Below, piece after piece: positions 9,243 through 19,192 of a stretch of 64,000 nucleotides of DNA. Made by a program: the position numbers and the translations under genes. How positions within the stretch are numbered: the first letter of the stretch is position 1; each line of letters begins with the position of its first letter. The DNA is from Haliscomenobacter sp040401995 (GTDB taxonomy: Bacteria; Bacteroidota; Bacteroidia; Chitinophagales; Saprospiraceae). Under the pieces are notes generated by a model, which was given only the letters and a program-made list of their open reading frames with translations, was not told the DNA's origin and made no database searches. The stretch lies in contig JBBANM010000009.1 of the NCBI GenBank assembly GCA_040401995.1, positions 45,538 to 109,537 on the forward strand, given 5' to 3'.

Positions 9243-11534
9243 CTACTCCACAATTTGCAATTTGGCAAACTTGAGCATGATGCGGCGTTCCGGACTGTCA
9301 ATGTCTTGAAAAAGGATGGTGGCAATGCGGTTGTCTTTGCTGCCATCGATGGCCAGTACTTTTCCTTCGCCAAATTTCATGTGCAGTACCCGCATCCCTT
9401 TTTGAATACTTTCACTAGGGCTTTGTTTGAAAGAGGCGGGATCTACCTTCAGGGGTGCATTTTGTGCAGTGGTTCGGCGTTCAAAGTTACCCGTGATGGT
9501 TTTACTGGGCTTTTCTTCTTTCACCGTATCCCAGTTGCCGCGCAATGCTGCGGTACTTTCCATATGTTCGCGGGGAATCTCTTCCAGAAAGGGGCTCATT
9601 TCATTGTAGTGCATCTGACCAAATTTATACCGACTAGCGGCAAAAGTCAGCGTCAGCAACTGTTCAGCACGGGTGATGGCCACGTAAAAAAGTCGGCGCT
9701 CTTCATCCAGGCCGTCCAACGTATCCATCGACATGAAAGATGGGAAAAGTTTGTCTTCCAAGCCGACGACAAAAACCGACTTGAATTCCAATCCTTTGGC
9801 CGAGTGAACCGACATCAGCGTGATGTAATCGCCTTCTTTTTCTTTGTCGTCAAAATCGGTGAGCAAAGCAATGTTTTGCAAATAGCTGGTCAGCGATTTA
9901 TCGATTACGGTCTCTACGTTTTCGGCAACATCTTCATCCACAAACGATTTGATCCCGTCCAACAAGGCATTGATGTTGTCCAAACGACCGATGCCCTCCA
10001 CCGTTCTATCGGCTTTAAGGGTGTCGATAAGTCCGGAAGATTTGGCGATAAAAAATGCTGCTTCATAAGCGTTGCTATTGGTGGCTACCGCTGCAAATTC
10101 TTCAATTTTGGACTTAAATTCTTGCAGGCCTTTTTGCGTGCGTGCCCCCGAGTCGGCATTGAGCAAGCAATCCCACATCGGCAATCCTTCGGTACCGGCA
10201 AACTGGCTGATTTTGTCGACGGTGGTATCGCCAATTCCGCGTTTGGGATAGTTGACAACGCGTCTTAGGGCTTCTTCATCGCGTTGATTGATGGCCAAAC
10301 GAAGGTAGGCGATGAGGTCCTTCACCTCTTTTCGTTGGTAGAAAGATTGACCGCCATATACCCGATACAGCAAATTGTAGCGCCGCAGGTATTCTTCAAA
10401 AACCCGGGATTGCGAGTTGGTACGGTAAAGAATGGCGATATCGCTGTTGTGCAGGTGGTAACGACTTTTTTGCTCAATAATGGTATCGGCTACGCGGTTT
10501 CCTTCTTCACTATCGGTCATGGCTTTAATGACCTTGATCTTATGCCCTTCGCCTTTATCCGACCAGATTTTTTTCTGAATCTGCCGGCGGTTATGGGTAA
10601 TTACCTCATTGGCGGCTTGTACAATATGATCCGTTGAGCGGTAATTTTGCTCCAATTTGAACACCTTAATGCCATACGGTTTGAAATCCGTTTCAAAATC
10701 AAGGATGTTTTGAATCGTTGCACCCCGGAAAGCATAGATACTCTGGGCATCGTCGCCTACCACGCAAATGTTGCGCGGACTACCCTCAAAGTTGACCAAT
10801 TTGCGGATAATGGCATACTGTAGGTGGTTGGTATCTTGAAACTCGTCGACCAGGATATAGCGAAACTTTTGGCGGTATTTTTCCAATACGCCATCCGGAT
10901 TGCGCTGCAGCAATTCAAAAAGCCGGTACAACAGGTCGTCGAAATCCATGGCGCCTGCCATTTTGCAACGCTCGGTGTATTTTTTGTAAATGGTAGCAAT
11001 TTGAGGTTGACGGGAAAGCCGATCCTCTTCCATCAATAATGGATCTTCCGCATAACGGATCGGGGTGATCAAATTGCTTTTAGCCGATGAAATGCGCGAT
11101 CGGATGTTGTTGGCAACATAGATGGTTTTATCAAGGTTGAGCTCCTTGATTATCGCTGAAATGACGTTTTTGGAGTCTTCGGAATCGTAGATGGTAAAAT
11201 TGGAAGGGTAGCCTATTTTCTCGGCCTCAATGCGTAAAATTCGTGCAAAAATGGAGTGAAAAGTACCCGACCATACCCGATTACCACCATCACCAATGAC
11301 TTTGCTGATCCTTTCACCCATTTCGCGGGCAGCCTTATTGGTAAAAGTCAGAGATAATATTTCCCAAGGCGGTACCCCTTTCTCAATCAAATGGGCGATG
11401 CGATAGGTAAGCACCCGGGTTTTTCCCGAACCAGGTCCGGCTACTACCAAAACAGGACCGTCGGTATTGGTAACCGCGTCTCGTTGAACGGGATTGAGCT
11501 CGTCAAGATAGGAGGGAAGGATATTTGTAGTCAT
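9243..11534 (-). CDS. uvrD: UvrD/PcrA-type superfamily 1 DNA helicase
   Basis: 763 residues with all SF1A helicase motifs: Q motif LNPVQRDAV, Walker A VVAGPGSGKTRVLTYR, DEFQDTN (motif II), GDDAQSIYAFRGA (III), LEQNYRS (IV), LMSVHSAKGLEF (V) and LFYVAITRA (VI). A C-terminal Tudor-like segment (GMRVLHMKFGEGKVLAIDG) is the RNA polymerase-contacting part of PcrA/UvrD. It unwinds DNA 3' to 5' in nucleotide excision and mismatch repair and displaces proteins from DNA. The AhpD-like gene ends 33 bases upstream of its start on the same strand, so both may be cotranscribed. Whether to call it uvrD or pcrA is a naming choice. Confidence 0.95.
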   Translation of the reverse strand: MTTNILPSYLDELNPVQRDAVTNTDGPVLVVAGPGSGKTRVLTYRIAHLIEKGVPPWEILSLTFTNKAAREMGERISKVIGDGGNRVWSGTFHSIFARILRIEAEKIGYPSNFTIYDSEDSKNVISAIIKELNLDKTIYVANNIRSRISSAKSNLITPIRYAEDPLLMEEDRLSRQPQIATIYKKYTERCKMAGAMDFDDLLYRLFELLQRNPDGVLEKYRQKFRYILVDEFQDTNHLQYAIIRKLVNFEGSPRNICVVGDDAQSIYAFRGATIQNILDFETDFKPYGIKVFKLEQNYRSTDHIVQAANEVITHNRRQIQKKIWSDKGEGHKIKVIKAMTDSEEGNRVADTIIEQKSRYHLHNSDIAILYRTNSQSRVFEEYLRRYNLLYRVYGGQSFYQRKEVKDLIAYLRLAINQRDEEALRRVVNYPKRGIGDTTVDKISQFAGTEGLPMWDCLLNADSGARTQKGLQEFKSKIEEFAAVATNSNAYEAAFFIAKSSGLIDTLKADRTVEGIGRLDNINALLDGIKSFVDEDVAENVETVIDKSLTSYLQNIALLTDFDDKEKEGDYITLMSVHSAKGLEFKSVFVVGLEDKLFPSFMSMDTLDGLDEERRLFYVAITRAEQLLTLTFAASRYKFGQMHYNEMSPFLEEIPREHMESTAALRGNWDTVKEEKPSKTITGNFERRTTAQNAPLKVDPASFKQSPSESIQKGMRVLHMKFGEGKVLAIDGSKDNRIATILFQDIDSPERRIMLKFAKLQIVE

Positions 11535-11567
11535 TGCAAAGATTCTTTAGATAAAAAAGAGACAAAT

Positions 11568-11921
11568 TTATTCCGCGCTTTGTTCCTGCTCCAAGGCTTC
11601 CCAGTACTCCACTGCCCGACGGGTATGCGGAATACAAATGGAACCGCCTACCAAATTGGCGATGGTAAACACTTCAAAAACCTGTTCTTTGCTGATGCCG
11701 AGTTCAAAACAAGTACCCAAGTGATAACGAATACAATCGTCGCAGCGCAACACCATCGAAGCCACCAATCCCAAGAGCTCTTTGGTTTTTTTATCCAAAG
11801 CACCATCCTGATAGGCCGTGTTATCTAAGCTAAAAAAACGTTTTAGCGTTTTATCACTCTGTGCCAAGATCTTTTCGTTCATTTCGGCACGATAATTGTT
11901 GAATTCTTTTACGATGGACAT
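11568..11921 (-). CDS. Carboxymuconolactone decarboxylase / AhpD-like protein
   Basis: 117 residues, a single CMD domain (PF02627). The redox motif CDDC with a following histidine (CDDCIRYHLGTCFELG) matches AhpD-type proteins, which use a CxxC pair to pass electrons to peroxiredoxins; other members are decarboxylases. No peroxiredoxin gene is next to it. The uvrD helicase gene follows after 33 bases on the same strand. Confidence 0.88.
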   Translation of the reverse strand: MSIVKEFNNYRAEMNEKILAQSDKTLKRFFSLDNTAYQDGALDKKTKELLGLVASMVLRCDDCIRYHLGTCFELGISKEQVFEVFTIANLVGGSICIPHTRRAVEYWEALEQEQSAE

Positions 11922-12335
11922 AAGCGACTTAAATTGAGATTTTGCATGAAAAGCAAAAATAACCTTTTGTTTAGGAATGGGTGAATAATAAAGTGTCCTT
12001 TTAGCCGCCGCTATTTTGCAGCCAATCGACTATCTTTTGAGGCGCAATGTGGGGCATTGCAACGAAAAAGATAGGAAGAGTGGCTGTAAAAGAGCAAGGA
12101 TAAAGGTGTACTTTATTGTTTAACCATTCCTTAGGTCGAAGGTAGGTTGGTACAAATAAAAAAAGACAGGAAGGTACAGTACAAAAAAAAGCGGGGCGCC
12201 TTCCGACGCCCCACGAAAATCCTCGTTAAGAAACCCTTCACAAAATAATCTTTACTGGAGCTTGAGTTTTATATGGTAAAAATAAGTTTTTTGTTGTTGA
12301 GATTATAATTCATTTTGATGGAACCACCTCAGTGG
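11922..12335. other. Intergenic region with a GC-rich hairpin
   Basis: 414 bases between the AhpD-like gene start and the end of the secreted-protein gene, both on the minus strand. The only clear structure is a GC-rich hairpin at 12193-12212 (GGGGCG/CGCCCC) beside a run of A residues (a run of T on the minus strand), which fits a terminator of the secreted-protein gene. No gene is seen. Confidence 0.5.
12193..12212 (-). terminator. Probable terminator of the secreted-protein gene
   Basis: Six-base GC stem (12193-12198, 12207-12212) preceded on the plus strand by a run of A, which reads as a T-run after the hairpin on the minus strand. It lies about 125 bases past the stop at 12336. Confidence 0.55.
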
Positions 12336-13469
12336 TTAATCCATCAGCATGAGGCCAATTGAGTTAAGATCTTGAACTGGAGTTTCGCTTTTTTGCGGAG
12401 TTACTGTGGTCATTGGAGATTGTAATGGCTTTGGCTCAAGGAAAATACGTTGAGTTTGATGCCTTACATTATTACCGCATGAGTCGGTAATCGTCCATTC
12501 CCGAAAGATTGCTTGCTGCTCGGGAACTAAAACATCTTTCCAAGAAACCACTAATTTCTTTGTGGATTGTTGGAATGTAACCACATCATCAACAGTGGAG
12601 GGGTTGCCATCGATATCATAAGTAGGGAAACCTGTATTGCTGGGTTGTGTGCTGAGCGGTTGTCTACAGTCTTTTGGGAAACGGATATCGGTAATGCTCG
12701 GATTCGCAGCATAAATATATTCAGTAAAAGCCGTTTCCGTTGCGGTGGAATTGCGCCATTGTCTTACCAAAACCTCGTCGGCTTCGGTGACAAAAGAGAA
12801 ATGCTCGATTACAAATGTTTCGTTGGAAGTTGGATCAAGCTGAAAAGATAGGACACTACCAGCTTGAATAAAAGCGCCAACTGTAGTGGTATTGAGCGCA
12901 AGGTTTTTGTTGCCAACAAGTACAGTTAGACCTTGGGGAGAATAGGAGCCCCCTTGCCTACGCCAGTTGAAGGAAACATAACCACTTGCAGGCATTACCA
13001 CATTAAAGCGGGAAACCTGATGATTAGCTACCTCAAGTAACGCATTATCGGCCTTTTGAACCAATAACTTGCAATTGGGAGCTCCGGTGACATCTACCCC
13101 ACCGTCACCAAATATTTTTGCGGTTTGCCAACGCTGTGGATCAAAATATCCTGTAAAACCTAGTTGTTTACAGTTTAGAACATAATAAGCGTCAAAGTTT
13201 TTATAATTCTTGGTCTTGTCAACAATCGAAGCAGGAATGCTCGCTGGATAAGACCTCAAATCTGAATTTTTTGTACCCATTACGGACAAAAAAGACGAAC
13301 GCGTATCAGGTTGAATGCTATATGAGAGTTGCAGAAAAACATTATCTATACTGGAAACTGATGATTTTACATCGGTTTGATGTGCCACCTGTCCAAGTAA
13401 GACGCTGTTTATTAGGGATAGAAATAATAAAACGACAATTGAATATCGATTAAGGTATTTGTGTAGCAT
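12336..13469 (-). CDS. Secreted protein of unknown function with an HYR-like end
   Basis: 377 residues from ATG at 13469 (MLHKYLNRYSIVVLLF); ATG 13487 is an alternative giving six more residues. A signal peptide ends near VLLGQ. The middle has no family I recognise. The last hundred residues contain FREWTITDSCGN, which resembles the Ig-like HYR repeats of Bacteroidota surface proteins (pattern W-T-x-T-D-x-C-G-N). The C-terminus lacks a recognisable type IX secretion tail. No nearby gene suggests a role. Confidence 0.7.
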   Translation of the reverse strand: MLHKYLNRYSIVVLLFLSLINSVLLGQVAHQTDVKSSVSSIDNVFLQLSYSIQPDTRSSFLSVMGTKNSDLRSYPASIPASIVDKTKNYKNFDAYYVLNCKQLGFTGYFDPQRWQTAKIFGDGGVDVTGAPNCKLLVQKADNALLEVANHQVSRFNVVMPASGYVSFNWRRQGGSYSPQGLTVLVGNKNLALNTTTVGAFIQAGSVLSFQLDPTSNETFVIEHFSFVTEADEVLVRQWRNSTATETAFTEYIYAANPSITDIRFPKDCRQPLSTQPSNTGFPTYDIDGNPSTVDDVVTFQQSTKKLVVSWKDVLVPEQQAIFREWTITDSCGNNVRHQTQRIFLEPKPLQSPMTTVTPQKSETPVQDLNSIGLMLMD

Positions 13470-13896
13470 GGGATTATGTTTAATCATGAACGCCAAATTA
13501 ACTAACCTAGATATGAAAATATCTAATCCAAAGTTAAAATAGGTTGCAAAAACTGATTAAACAATATGCTATGGCAAGACAACGGGCTAAATAGGTACAA
13601 TGAAGTACCAGTGTGTTTTTCAAGTTCATGGGATGTATCGGTTTTCGGAAAAATAATATCCTCAATTGGATATTTTTTAAATATAGTACAAATATAGGGG
13701 TAAACGCATTGCAATCCATACCCTATTGAGGGTAATTTTTGAATTTTTTTTTTCATAATGCTTTTTTAGCTCATAAAGAGCCTGTTTTAATTGCTGATCC
13801 AAGTTCAGGTGCACTTTTTTTTCTGGCAAAAAAACTCTATCAGAACGATTTGACAACAAAACACAATTTTGACGGTTAAATGGGCAAAAGTCACCA
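13470..13896. other. AT-rich intergenic region
   Basis: 427 AT-rich bases between divergent genes. Several short frames on the minus strand have no plausible start context, no domain and biased composition, so I do not call them. It must hold promoters for the secreted protein (minus) and the SRPBCC protein (plus), but no clear box was found. Confidence 0.4.
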
Positions 13897-14358
13897 ATGA
13901 AAATTCGCAAAAAAGAGTGGACGCAAATCTTACCGCAATCATTAGAAACGGTTTGGGATTTTTTTGCTCAACCGGATAACCTCAGTAAGCTTACCCCTTC
14001 TGAAGTTGGGTTCGAGATGCTTTCGAATCTTAATGGGCAAGTTGTTTTTCCAGGAATGATCATCGAACATCGGGTTCGACCCATTCTAGGGATCCCTCTT
14101 TATTGGGTGACAGAAATCAAATATGTGGTTCCCCATCAGTATTTTATCGATGAACAAAGGTTTGGGCCTTACGCTTTTTGGCAACATCAACATCATTTTG
14201 AACAAACTTCTGCAGGCGTATTGATGACGGATCGGCTGTACTATAAGGTGCCTTTTGGCATTTTGGGCTCCATTGCGGATGCCGTCTTTGTAGCGGCTAC
14301 CATTGATCAGATATTTGCTTATCGCCAAAAAGCCTTGATCGAATATTTTCAAAAGTAA
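13897..14358 (+). CDS. SRPBCC-family ligand-binding protein
   Basis: 153 residues, no signal peptide. The opening ILPQSLETVWDFFAQPDNL is the standard start of START/SRPBCC (polyketide cyclase-like) domains, and the body has the expected alternation ending in a long C-terminal helix (FAYRQKALIEYFQK). Members bind hydrophobic ligands in a deep cavity; substrate unknown. It precedes the S9 peptidase by 83 bases on the same strand. Confidence 0.8.
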   Translation: MKIRKKEWTQILPQSLETVWDFFAQPDNLSKLTPSEVGFEMLSNLNGQVVFPGMIIEHRVRPILGIPLYWVTEIKYVVPHQYFIDEQRFGPYAFWQHQHHFEQTSAGVLMTDRLYYKVPFGILGSIADAVFVAATIDQIFAYRQKALIEYFQK

Positions 14359-14441
14359 ATGCTTGTCCTAATAGAATTGGTGATATTTTTTATATTTTCC
14401 CTTGGCTTTACCGAATGTATTCCAATCACTAGAAGAACTTG

Positions 14442-17228
14442 ATGATGTCTAAATTTTACTTTTTACTGTGTTGTTGTTTGAGCAGTCTTGTACTGTGGGG
14501 TCAATCGACCGCTAAAAAAATGTTGCTCAATGATGATATTGCCCAATGGCGCAACATCGAAAAACCCAAAATATCCAACGACGGTCGTTGGGTACTCCAT
14601 GTGGAAAGACCAACGGAGGGCGATCATGAGTTGAAAATCTATGATGCCCAAGCAGGCAAAACTTACACGGTTGCTCGTGGCGAGCAAGCCGCTTTCTCTG
14701 CCGATAGTCGTTTTGCGGCGTTCATCATCAAACCGCAACGCGATTCTATTCTTAAGTTGCGGCGGAAAAAAACCAAAAAGGAAGATCTCACCAAAGACAG
14801 CTTAGGTATTTATGATCTGGAACGGATGCAGCTGACCAAAATTCCTGCTGTAAAATCCTTCCGCTTGCCCGAAAAGTGGAATAATTGGCTGGTTTATCAC
14901 CTTGAGCCGGCTAAAGTCTCGCCAAAAGACACAGCAGCTGCTAAACTCAAGAAAGAAAACGAAGACAATGGCAGCAAGCTGGGTTTGTACAATCTGCAAA
15001 CCCGGAAAACCCAAAACATTGGCTATGTTAAAAGCTATACGGTAGCAGAAGAAGCCGCACGCATTGCCTGGCATACCGCAGGCGACGGCAAAACCCAAAC
15101 ACCAGGTGTTTATATTTTTGATGGCGGCACCGGGAAAACGCAAGCCATTTGGTCGAAAAAAGGCCTCGTAAAACAACTGGCATTGGACAAACCCGGCAAT
15201 CAAGCTGCTTTTGTTTTTACCGCCGATTCTACCAAAGCGCCGGTCAAGGCCTATGCTTTATGTTATTGGAAAAATGGGCAAAGCATTGCGCAAACTCCAG
15301 TTGAAACGAGTTCTAGTTTTTTACCCAAACAATGGTTGGTCAGCGAAAACGCCGCCCTGTCATTTGCCAAAGACGGTTCGAAACTGTTTTTTGGCATCGC
15401 ACCTTATCCGGTGCTACAAGATACTTCCTTACTTGAAGATGAAATTGTAAGCGTAGAAGTATGGGCTACCCAAGACAAACAAATTTTCCCTCAGCAAAAG
15501 GTCAGATTGGAGCAGGAAAAAAAACGTGCTTATGATTGTGTTTACCATACTACTACCGGGAAATTGGTTCAGTTGGGGAATATGGATGTTCCTGAGATTC
15601 GCTATGGCAATGAAGGCAACGCCTCTTTTGCGTTGGGTTATACCGATGCGCCATATGCGATCGCAGCAACTTGGCTGGGCGGAAGCCATAAGGATCTTTA
15701 CTTAGTGGATGTCACAACGGGCAAAAAAGAAAAAATAGCGACCAATATTGGCGATACACCAGCTTGGTCGCCGCTGGCGAAATACATCTATTGGTATGCC
15801 GATCAGGATTCAGCTTGGTATGCTTATCGTTTGGCCAAGAAGGATGTTGTTAAATTGACCAACAACAAAAAGACCAAATTCTACGACGAGCTGAATGACT
15901 CGCCCGATTATCCAAATTCCTACGGCATTGCCGGTTGGACCACAGAGGATGATTTTGTCATGGTCTACGATCGGTACGATATTTGGTTGATTGACCCCAC
16001 GCAACAATTAGCAGCGACCAATCTTACCAAGAGCAGGGGTGAAAAAACTACGATGCGCTATATCAAAACTGATCCGGAGGAGCGCTCCATCGAAGAGGTT
16101 AAGCCTTTGTTGATACATTTTACCAAAGAAGACAATCTCAATGAAGGTTATTTGTGGTATGAAATCCACACGGGGCACAAAAGAATCGTTCAGGAAGGGC
16201 CTTATGCATATGCGACAAATGTGTTAAAAGCCAAAAACGCCGAACGCTGGGTATTTACCCGCGAAGATTTTCAGACTTTCCCCGATTTGCAGTATAGTAC
16301 CGATTTGGTAAAAATGACGCCCATCAGTCAAGCCAACCCACAGCAAGCCAATTACCGTTGGGGAAGCAATGAATTGGTAGAATGGGTAGCTGCCGACGGC
16401 CAAAAACTGCGCGGCATTTTGATAAAACCCGAAGGTTTTGATCCTCAAAAACAATACCCGATGGTGGTGTATTTTTATGAGCGGATGTCACAAGAACTTC
16501 ATACTTATTATTCACCCACCTGGAACCGTTCGATGATTAGTTTTCCTGCTTTTGCTAGTCGGGGCTATCTGATCTTTATTCCTGATATCCCTTACCGCAT
16601 TGGTTTTCCGGGCGAGAGCGCGCGTAATTCCATCGTTTCCGGGGTTACCAGTCTCATCAGCAAGGGATTTGTGGATAAAAGCAACATTGGTTTACAAGGA
16701 CACAGCTGGGGCGGTTATCAGATTGCCTATTTGGTTACGCAAACCAATCTTTTCAAATGTGCTGAATCTGGCGCGCCGGTAGTGAATATGGTTTCGGCCT
16801 ATGGCGGAATTCGCTGGGAAACGGGGATTAGTCGACAGTTTCAATATGAGCATACGCAAAGTAGAATTGGCGGCACGCTGTGGGAAAAACCATTGCGCTA
16901 CATCGAGAACTCTCCGATTTTTTTCGCTGATAAAATTGAAACGCCACTGCTGATTATGCACAACGATAAAGATGGCGCCGTGCCTTGGTATCAGGGCATT
17001 GAGTTCTACATGGCTTTACGGCGCTTAGGCAAACCCGCTTGGTTGCTCAATTACAATGAGGAAGGACATGGTTTGACGCAAATGCGCAACCGCAAAGATT
17101 TCCAATTGCGGATGGGGCAGTTTTTTGACCACTACCTTAAAGGTGCACCTAAACCCAAATGGATGGAAAATGGCGTTCCGGCGATCGAGAAAGGGATTCG
17201 ACAAGGGTATGAATTGACGGAGAAGTAA
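14442..17228 (+). CDS. S9 family serine peptidase (prolyl oligopeptidase-like)
   Basis: About 928 residues; ATG 14442 and ATG 14445 are both possible. A signal peptide (FYFLLCCCLSSLVLWGQ) places it outside the cytoplasm. The first two thirds form a beta-propeller typical of dipeptidyl/acylaminoacyl peptidases. The C-terminal alpha/beta-hydrolase domain carries the nucleophile in GLQGHSWGGYQ, the aspartate in HNDKDGAVPW and the histidine in EEGHGL. It likely degrades peptides in the periplasm as part of protein scavenging. It is followed by an inverted repeat and a terminator. Confidence 0.92.
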   Translation: MMSKFYFLLCCCLSSLVLWGQSTAKKMLLNDDIAQWRNIEKPKISNDGRWVLHVERPTEGDHELKIYDAQAGKTYTVARGEQAAFSADSRFAAFIIKPQRDSILKLRRKKTKKEDLTKDSLGIYDLERMQLTKIPAVKSFRLPEKWNNWLVYHLEPAKVSPKDTAAAKLKKENEDNGSKLGLYNLQTRKTQNIGYVKSYTVAEEAARIAWHTAGDGKTQTPGVYIFDGGTGKTQAIWSKKGLVKQLALDKPGNQAAFVFTADSTKAPVKAYALCYWKNGQSIAQTPVETSSSFLPKQWLVSENAALSFAKDGSKLFFGIAPYPVLQDTSLLEDEIVSVEVWATQDKQIFPQQKVRLEQEKKRAYDCVYHTTTGKLVQLGNMDVPEIRYGNEGNASFALGYTDAPYAIAATWLGGSHKDLYLVDVTTGKKEKIATNIGDTPAWSPLAKYIYWYADQDSAWYAYRLAKKDVVKLTNNKKTKFYDELNDSPDYPNSYGIAGWTTEDDFVMVYDRYDIWLIDPTQQLAATNLTKSRGEKTTMRYIKTDPEERSIEEVKPLLIHFTKEDNLNEGYLWYEIHTGHKRIVQEGPYAYATNVLKAKNAERWVFTREDFQTFPDLQYSTDLVKMTPISQANPQQANYRWGSNELVEWVAADGQKLRGILIKPEGFDPQKQYPMVVYFYERMSQELHTYYSPTWNRSMISFPAFASRGYLIFIPDIPYRIGFPGESARNSIVSGVTSLISKGFVDKSNIGLQGHSWGGYQIAYLVTQTNLFKCAESGAPVVNMVSAYGGIRWETGISRQFQYEHTQSRIGGTLWEKPLRYIENSPIFFADKIETPLLIMHNDKDGAVPWYQGIEFYMALRRLGKPAWLLNYNEEGHGLTQMRNRKDFQLRMGQFFDHYLKGAPKPKWMENGVPAIEKGIRQGYELTEK

Positions 17229-17260
17229 GGGGATTTTATAATATTACGTGGGTTTGGGTT

Positions 17261-17296
17261 TATGTAAATCTAAAGTTCAATTTTAGATTTACATAA
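17261..17296. repeat. Perfect inverted repeat, 15-base arms
   Basis: Arms 17261-17275 (TTATGTAAATCTAAA) and 17282-17296 with a 6-base loop. It is AT-rich and lies 32 bases past the S9 peptidase stop. It could be a weak terminator or a short REP-like palindrome. Confidence 0.6.
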
Positions 17297-17330
17297 AATG
17301 CAGCCTTCCCAAAATAAAAAAGCAGCGGCG

Positions 17331-17348
17331 CTTGCGAGCACCGCTGCT
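17331..17348. terminator. Bidirectional terminator
   Basis: Stem AGCAGCGG (17331-17338) with CCGCTGCT (17341-17348 in extended pairing around a CGCTTGCGAGCA apex), A-run on the left and TTTTTAATTTTTTT on the right. It sits between the convergent S9 peptidase and beta-barrel genes and fits both. The apex contains an extra GCT/AGC pairing. Confidence 0.8.
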
Positions 17349-17372
17349 TTTTAATTTTTTTGCGTTTAACCC

Positions 17373-17966
17373 TTAAAACCGGATACCTGCGCTTACTGAA
17401 AACACATTATTCCGACCCTGAGCAGCAGCGAAATAGTTGTTCAACCCGAGTTCGTAGTTTAGATCTACCGTCAAGAAAAGCACATCGAGACTTAAGCCAG
17501 CGTTTGCGCCCCAGGTAAACTGATTCAAGCTGCTTTTATTAAATGCGATGCCATTTTTTTCTTGCACGCCGAGAATCATCGTTGGCGTTACCCCGCCGCG
17601 CAGTACGAGGTTCAGCAAAGCGTTTTTGCGGTTCAAACGGATACCTAAATCCAAAGGCGCTTTGATGGCTTGAATAGTCGTTTCATCTTGGAAACGAAGA
17701 CTTGGATCTTTGCTGATATTGGTAATCAAACGAGCAGTATAGTTGTTGAACTGAATTCCAGGATATAGAAAAACAGGACCACGGCTACCAATGCGGAAGT
17801 CCAAACCGGCGTTCCAACCCACGTGTGCTTCGGCACGAAAATCATTTAGATTGGCACCAACACCTGAGAAGTTTACCCCTACTTTTGGGATGACTTTAAT
17901 TTGTGCCTGAGCAGTAAAAGCTAAAATATTTAGTAACAGGACGAAAAAAATTCTTGATGTTTTCAT
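17373..17966 (-). CDS. Outer membrane beta-barrel protein (porin/PorT-like)
   Basis: 197 residues. Signal peptide IFFVLLLNILAFTAQAQ, then alternating hydrophobic strands characteristic of small eight-stranded barrels (PF13568 type), starting with IKVIPKVGVNFSG and ending in VFSVSAGIRF with a terminal aromatic residue, the usual signal for barrel assembly. Function is probably structural or adhesive; it cannot be specified. It is monocistronic. Confidence 0.85.
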   Translation of the reverse strand: MKTSRIFFVLLLNILAFTAQAQIKVIPKVGVNFSGVGANLNDFRAEAHVGWNAGLDFRIGSRGPVFLYPGIQFNNYTARLITNISKDPSLRFQDETTIQAIKAPLDLGIRLNRKNALLNLVLRGGVTPTMILGVQEKNGIAFNKSSLNQFTWGANAGLSLDVLFLTVDLNYELGLNNYFAAAQGRNNVFSVSAGIRF

Positions 17967-18163
17967 GATTATTAGTTGTTCCTTGTGGTGAATGATTCAA
18001 AATACCCCTGCTTAACGCCATTGTTTTTGTGCATTGAGATAAATGAGTTATACAAAAACATTTTTTTAATATTGCCTTTGGGTTTCGTTAACGTTTGAGG
18101 TACTCTCAGGGCTTGATTAAAGACCTTGGCGAACATTTAACCATCAAACCTGGAAACTATCCT

Positions 18164-18171
18164 TATCTTTG
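18164..18171 (+). promoter_or_regulatory. TATCTTTG -7 box for the nitrilase operon
   Basis: TATCTTTG matches the Bacteroidota -7 consensus TAnnTTTG. It lies 26 bases before ATG 18197, which supports that start over ATG 18233. A matching upstream TTG box at the ideal distance was not found. Confidence 0.6.
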
Positions 18172-18196
18172 CCGGGTTGAATCTTGCTAAAAAATC

Positions 18197-19192
18197 ATGA
18201 TAAGGGCGCCAGTAAGGCGCAACCTGTGCGAAATGAGAAATGCAACTGAACAAAAACCAGGGGAAATCCGCCTAGGTTTGGTACAATGGATGGTACAACC
18301 ATATGCGTCGGTGGATGCGCTGCTGGCTCGATTGGAGCAGCAAGTAGCCTCTTTTGCCAATTACGGCGCTGATTTTGTGCTGTATCCAGAGTATTTTTCT
18401 TTGCCTTTACTGGGGCTGTTTGCTCACCATGAAGAGCTCGAACAAATCAAATTATTGGCAGGAATGGCTGGCACTTTTGAAAAAGCTTTTTCACGCTTCG
18501 CCACAACTTACCAAATCAATATCGTTGCCGGGAGTATACCTGTACTAACACCCGATGGAGGGCTGCAAAACATTACTTATCTCTGTCACCGCGACGGTAG
18601 CGTTGATCAATATGCCAAACTCCATTTAACTCCCTACGAAAAAGAGCATTGGAAAATGATTCCAGGCGATAAGCTGGGAGTTTTTGAGACCGATCGCGGC
18701 ATTATTGGCATCCAAACTTGTTACGATGTTGAGTTCCCCGAGCTTAGTCGCTTGTATGCCGAAAAAGGGGTGAAAATGCTTTTTGTCCCCTCTAGCACCG
18801 ATTCACAGGAAGGTTTTTATCGGGTTCGTCATTGCGCACAAGCCAGGGCAATTGAGAATGAGTGTTATGTTGCCATGGCGGTATGTGTAGGCTACTTGCC
18901 TGAAATCAGCGCCATTGAGTTCCAGTATGGCGAATCTTCCATCTTTACGCCTTCGGATTACGCTTTTCCATTGGGAGCCGTAAAATCTACTTTACCGGCC
19001 AATGTAGAATCGATCATTGTATCGGATGTCAATCTGACTTTGCTGTACGATCTGCATCAGCAAGGAAGCGTACGTAATCTCTTGGATCGACGCACTGATC
19101 TCTACCAATTAGGCACTTCCGAACCTTCTCCCCAAACCATCGCAAACGGCAAAGCCCATGCAGATCTTCAGCATTTCGGGCCGCGAAGTTGA
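18197..19192 (+). CDS. Carbon-nitrogen hydrolase (nitrilase superfamily)
   Basis: 331 residues. The catalytic triad is visible: Glu in FVLYPEYF (residue 65), Lys in YAKLHLTPYEKEHW and Cys in IQTCYDVEFPEL. The enzyme hydrolyses an amide or nitrile in the cytoplasm; substrate unknown. ATG 18197 is chosen because the -7 box lies at the right distance, though ATG 18233 would also give a full domain. The gene overlaps the next one by 35 bases. In other bacteria a GNAT domain and this hydrolase domain occur fused in one protein, so the adjacent pair probably does the same joint job. Confidence 0.9.
   Translation: MIRAPVRRNLCEMRNATEQKPGEIRLGLVQWMVQPYASVDALLARLEQQVASFANYGADFVLYPEYFSLPLLGLFAHHEELEQIKLLAGMAGTFEKAFSRFATTYQINIVAGSIPVLTPDGGLQNITYLCHRDGSVDQYAKLHLTPYEKEHWKMIPGDKLGVFETDRGIIGIQTCYDVEFPELSRLYAEKGVKMLFVPSSTDSQEGFYRVRHCAQARAIENECYVAMAVCVGYLPEISAIEFQYGESSIFTPSDYAFPLGAVKSTLPANVESIIVSDVNLTLLYDLHQQGSVRNLLDRRTDLYQLGTSEPSPQTIANGKAHADLQHFGPRS

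Noticed and set aside
9255..10268. 337-codon plus-strand frame opposite the UvrD helicase gene
   Set aside because: It is the antisense shadow of a gene with every helicase motif; the translation is compositionally odd and has no domain.
13523..13910. Short minus-strand frames in the AT-rich gap
   Set aside because: No ribosome binding site, no domain, and overlapping one another in different frames.
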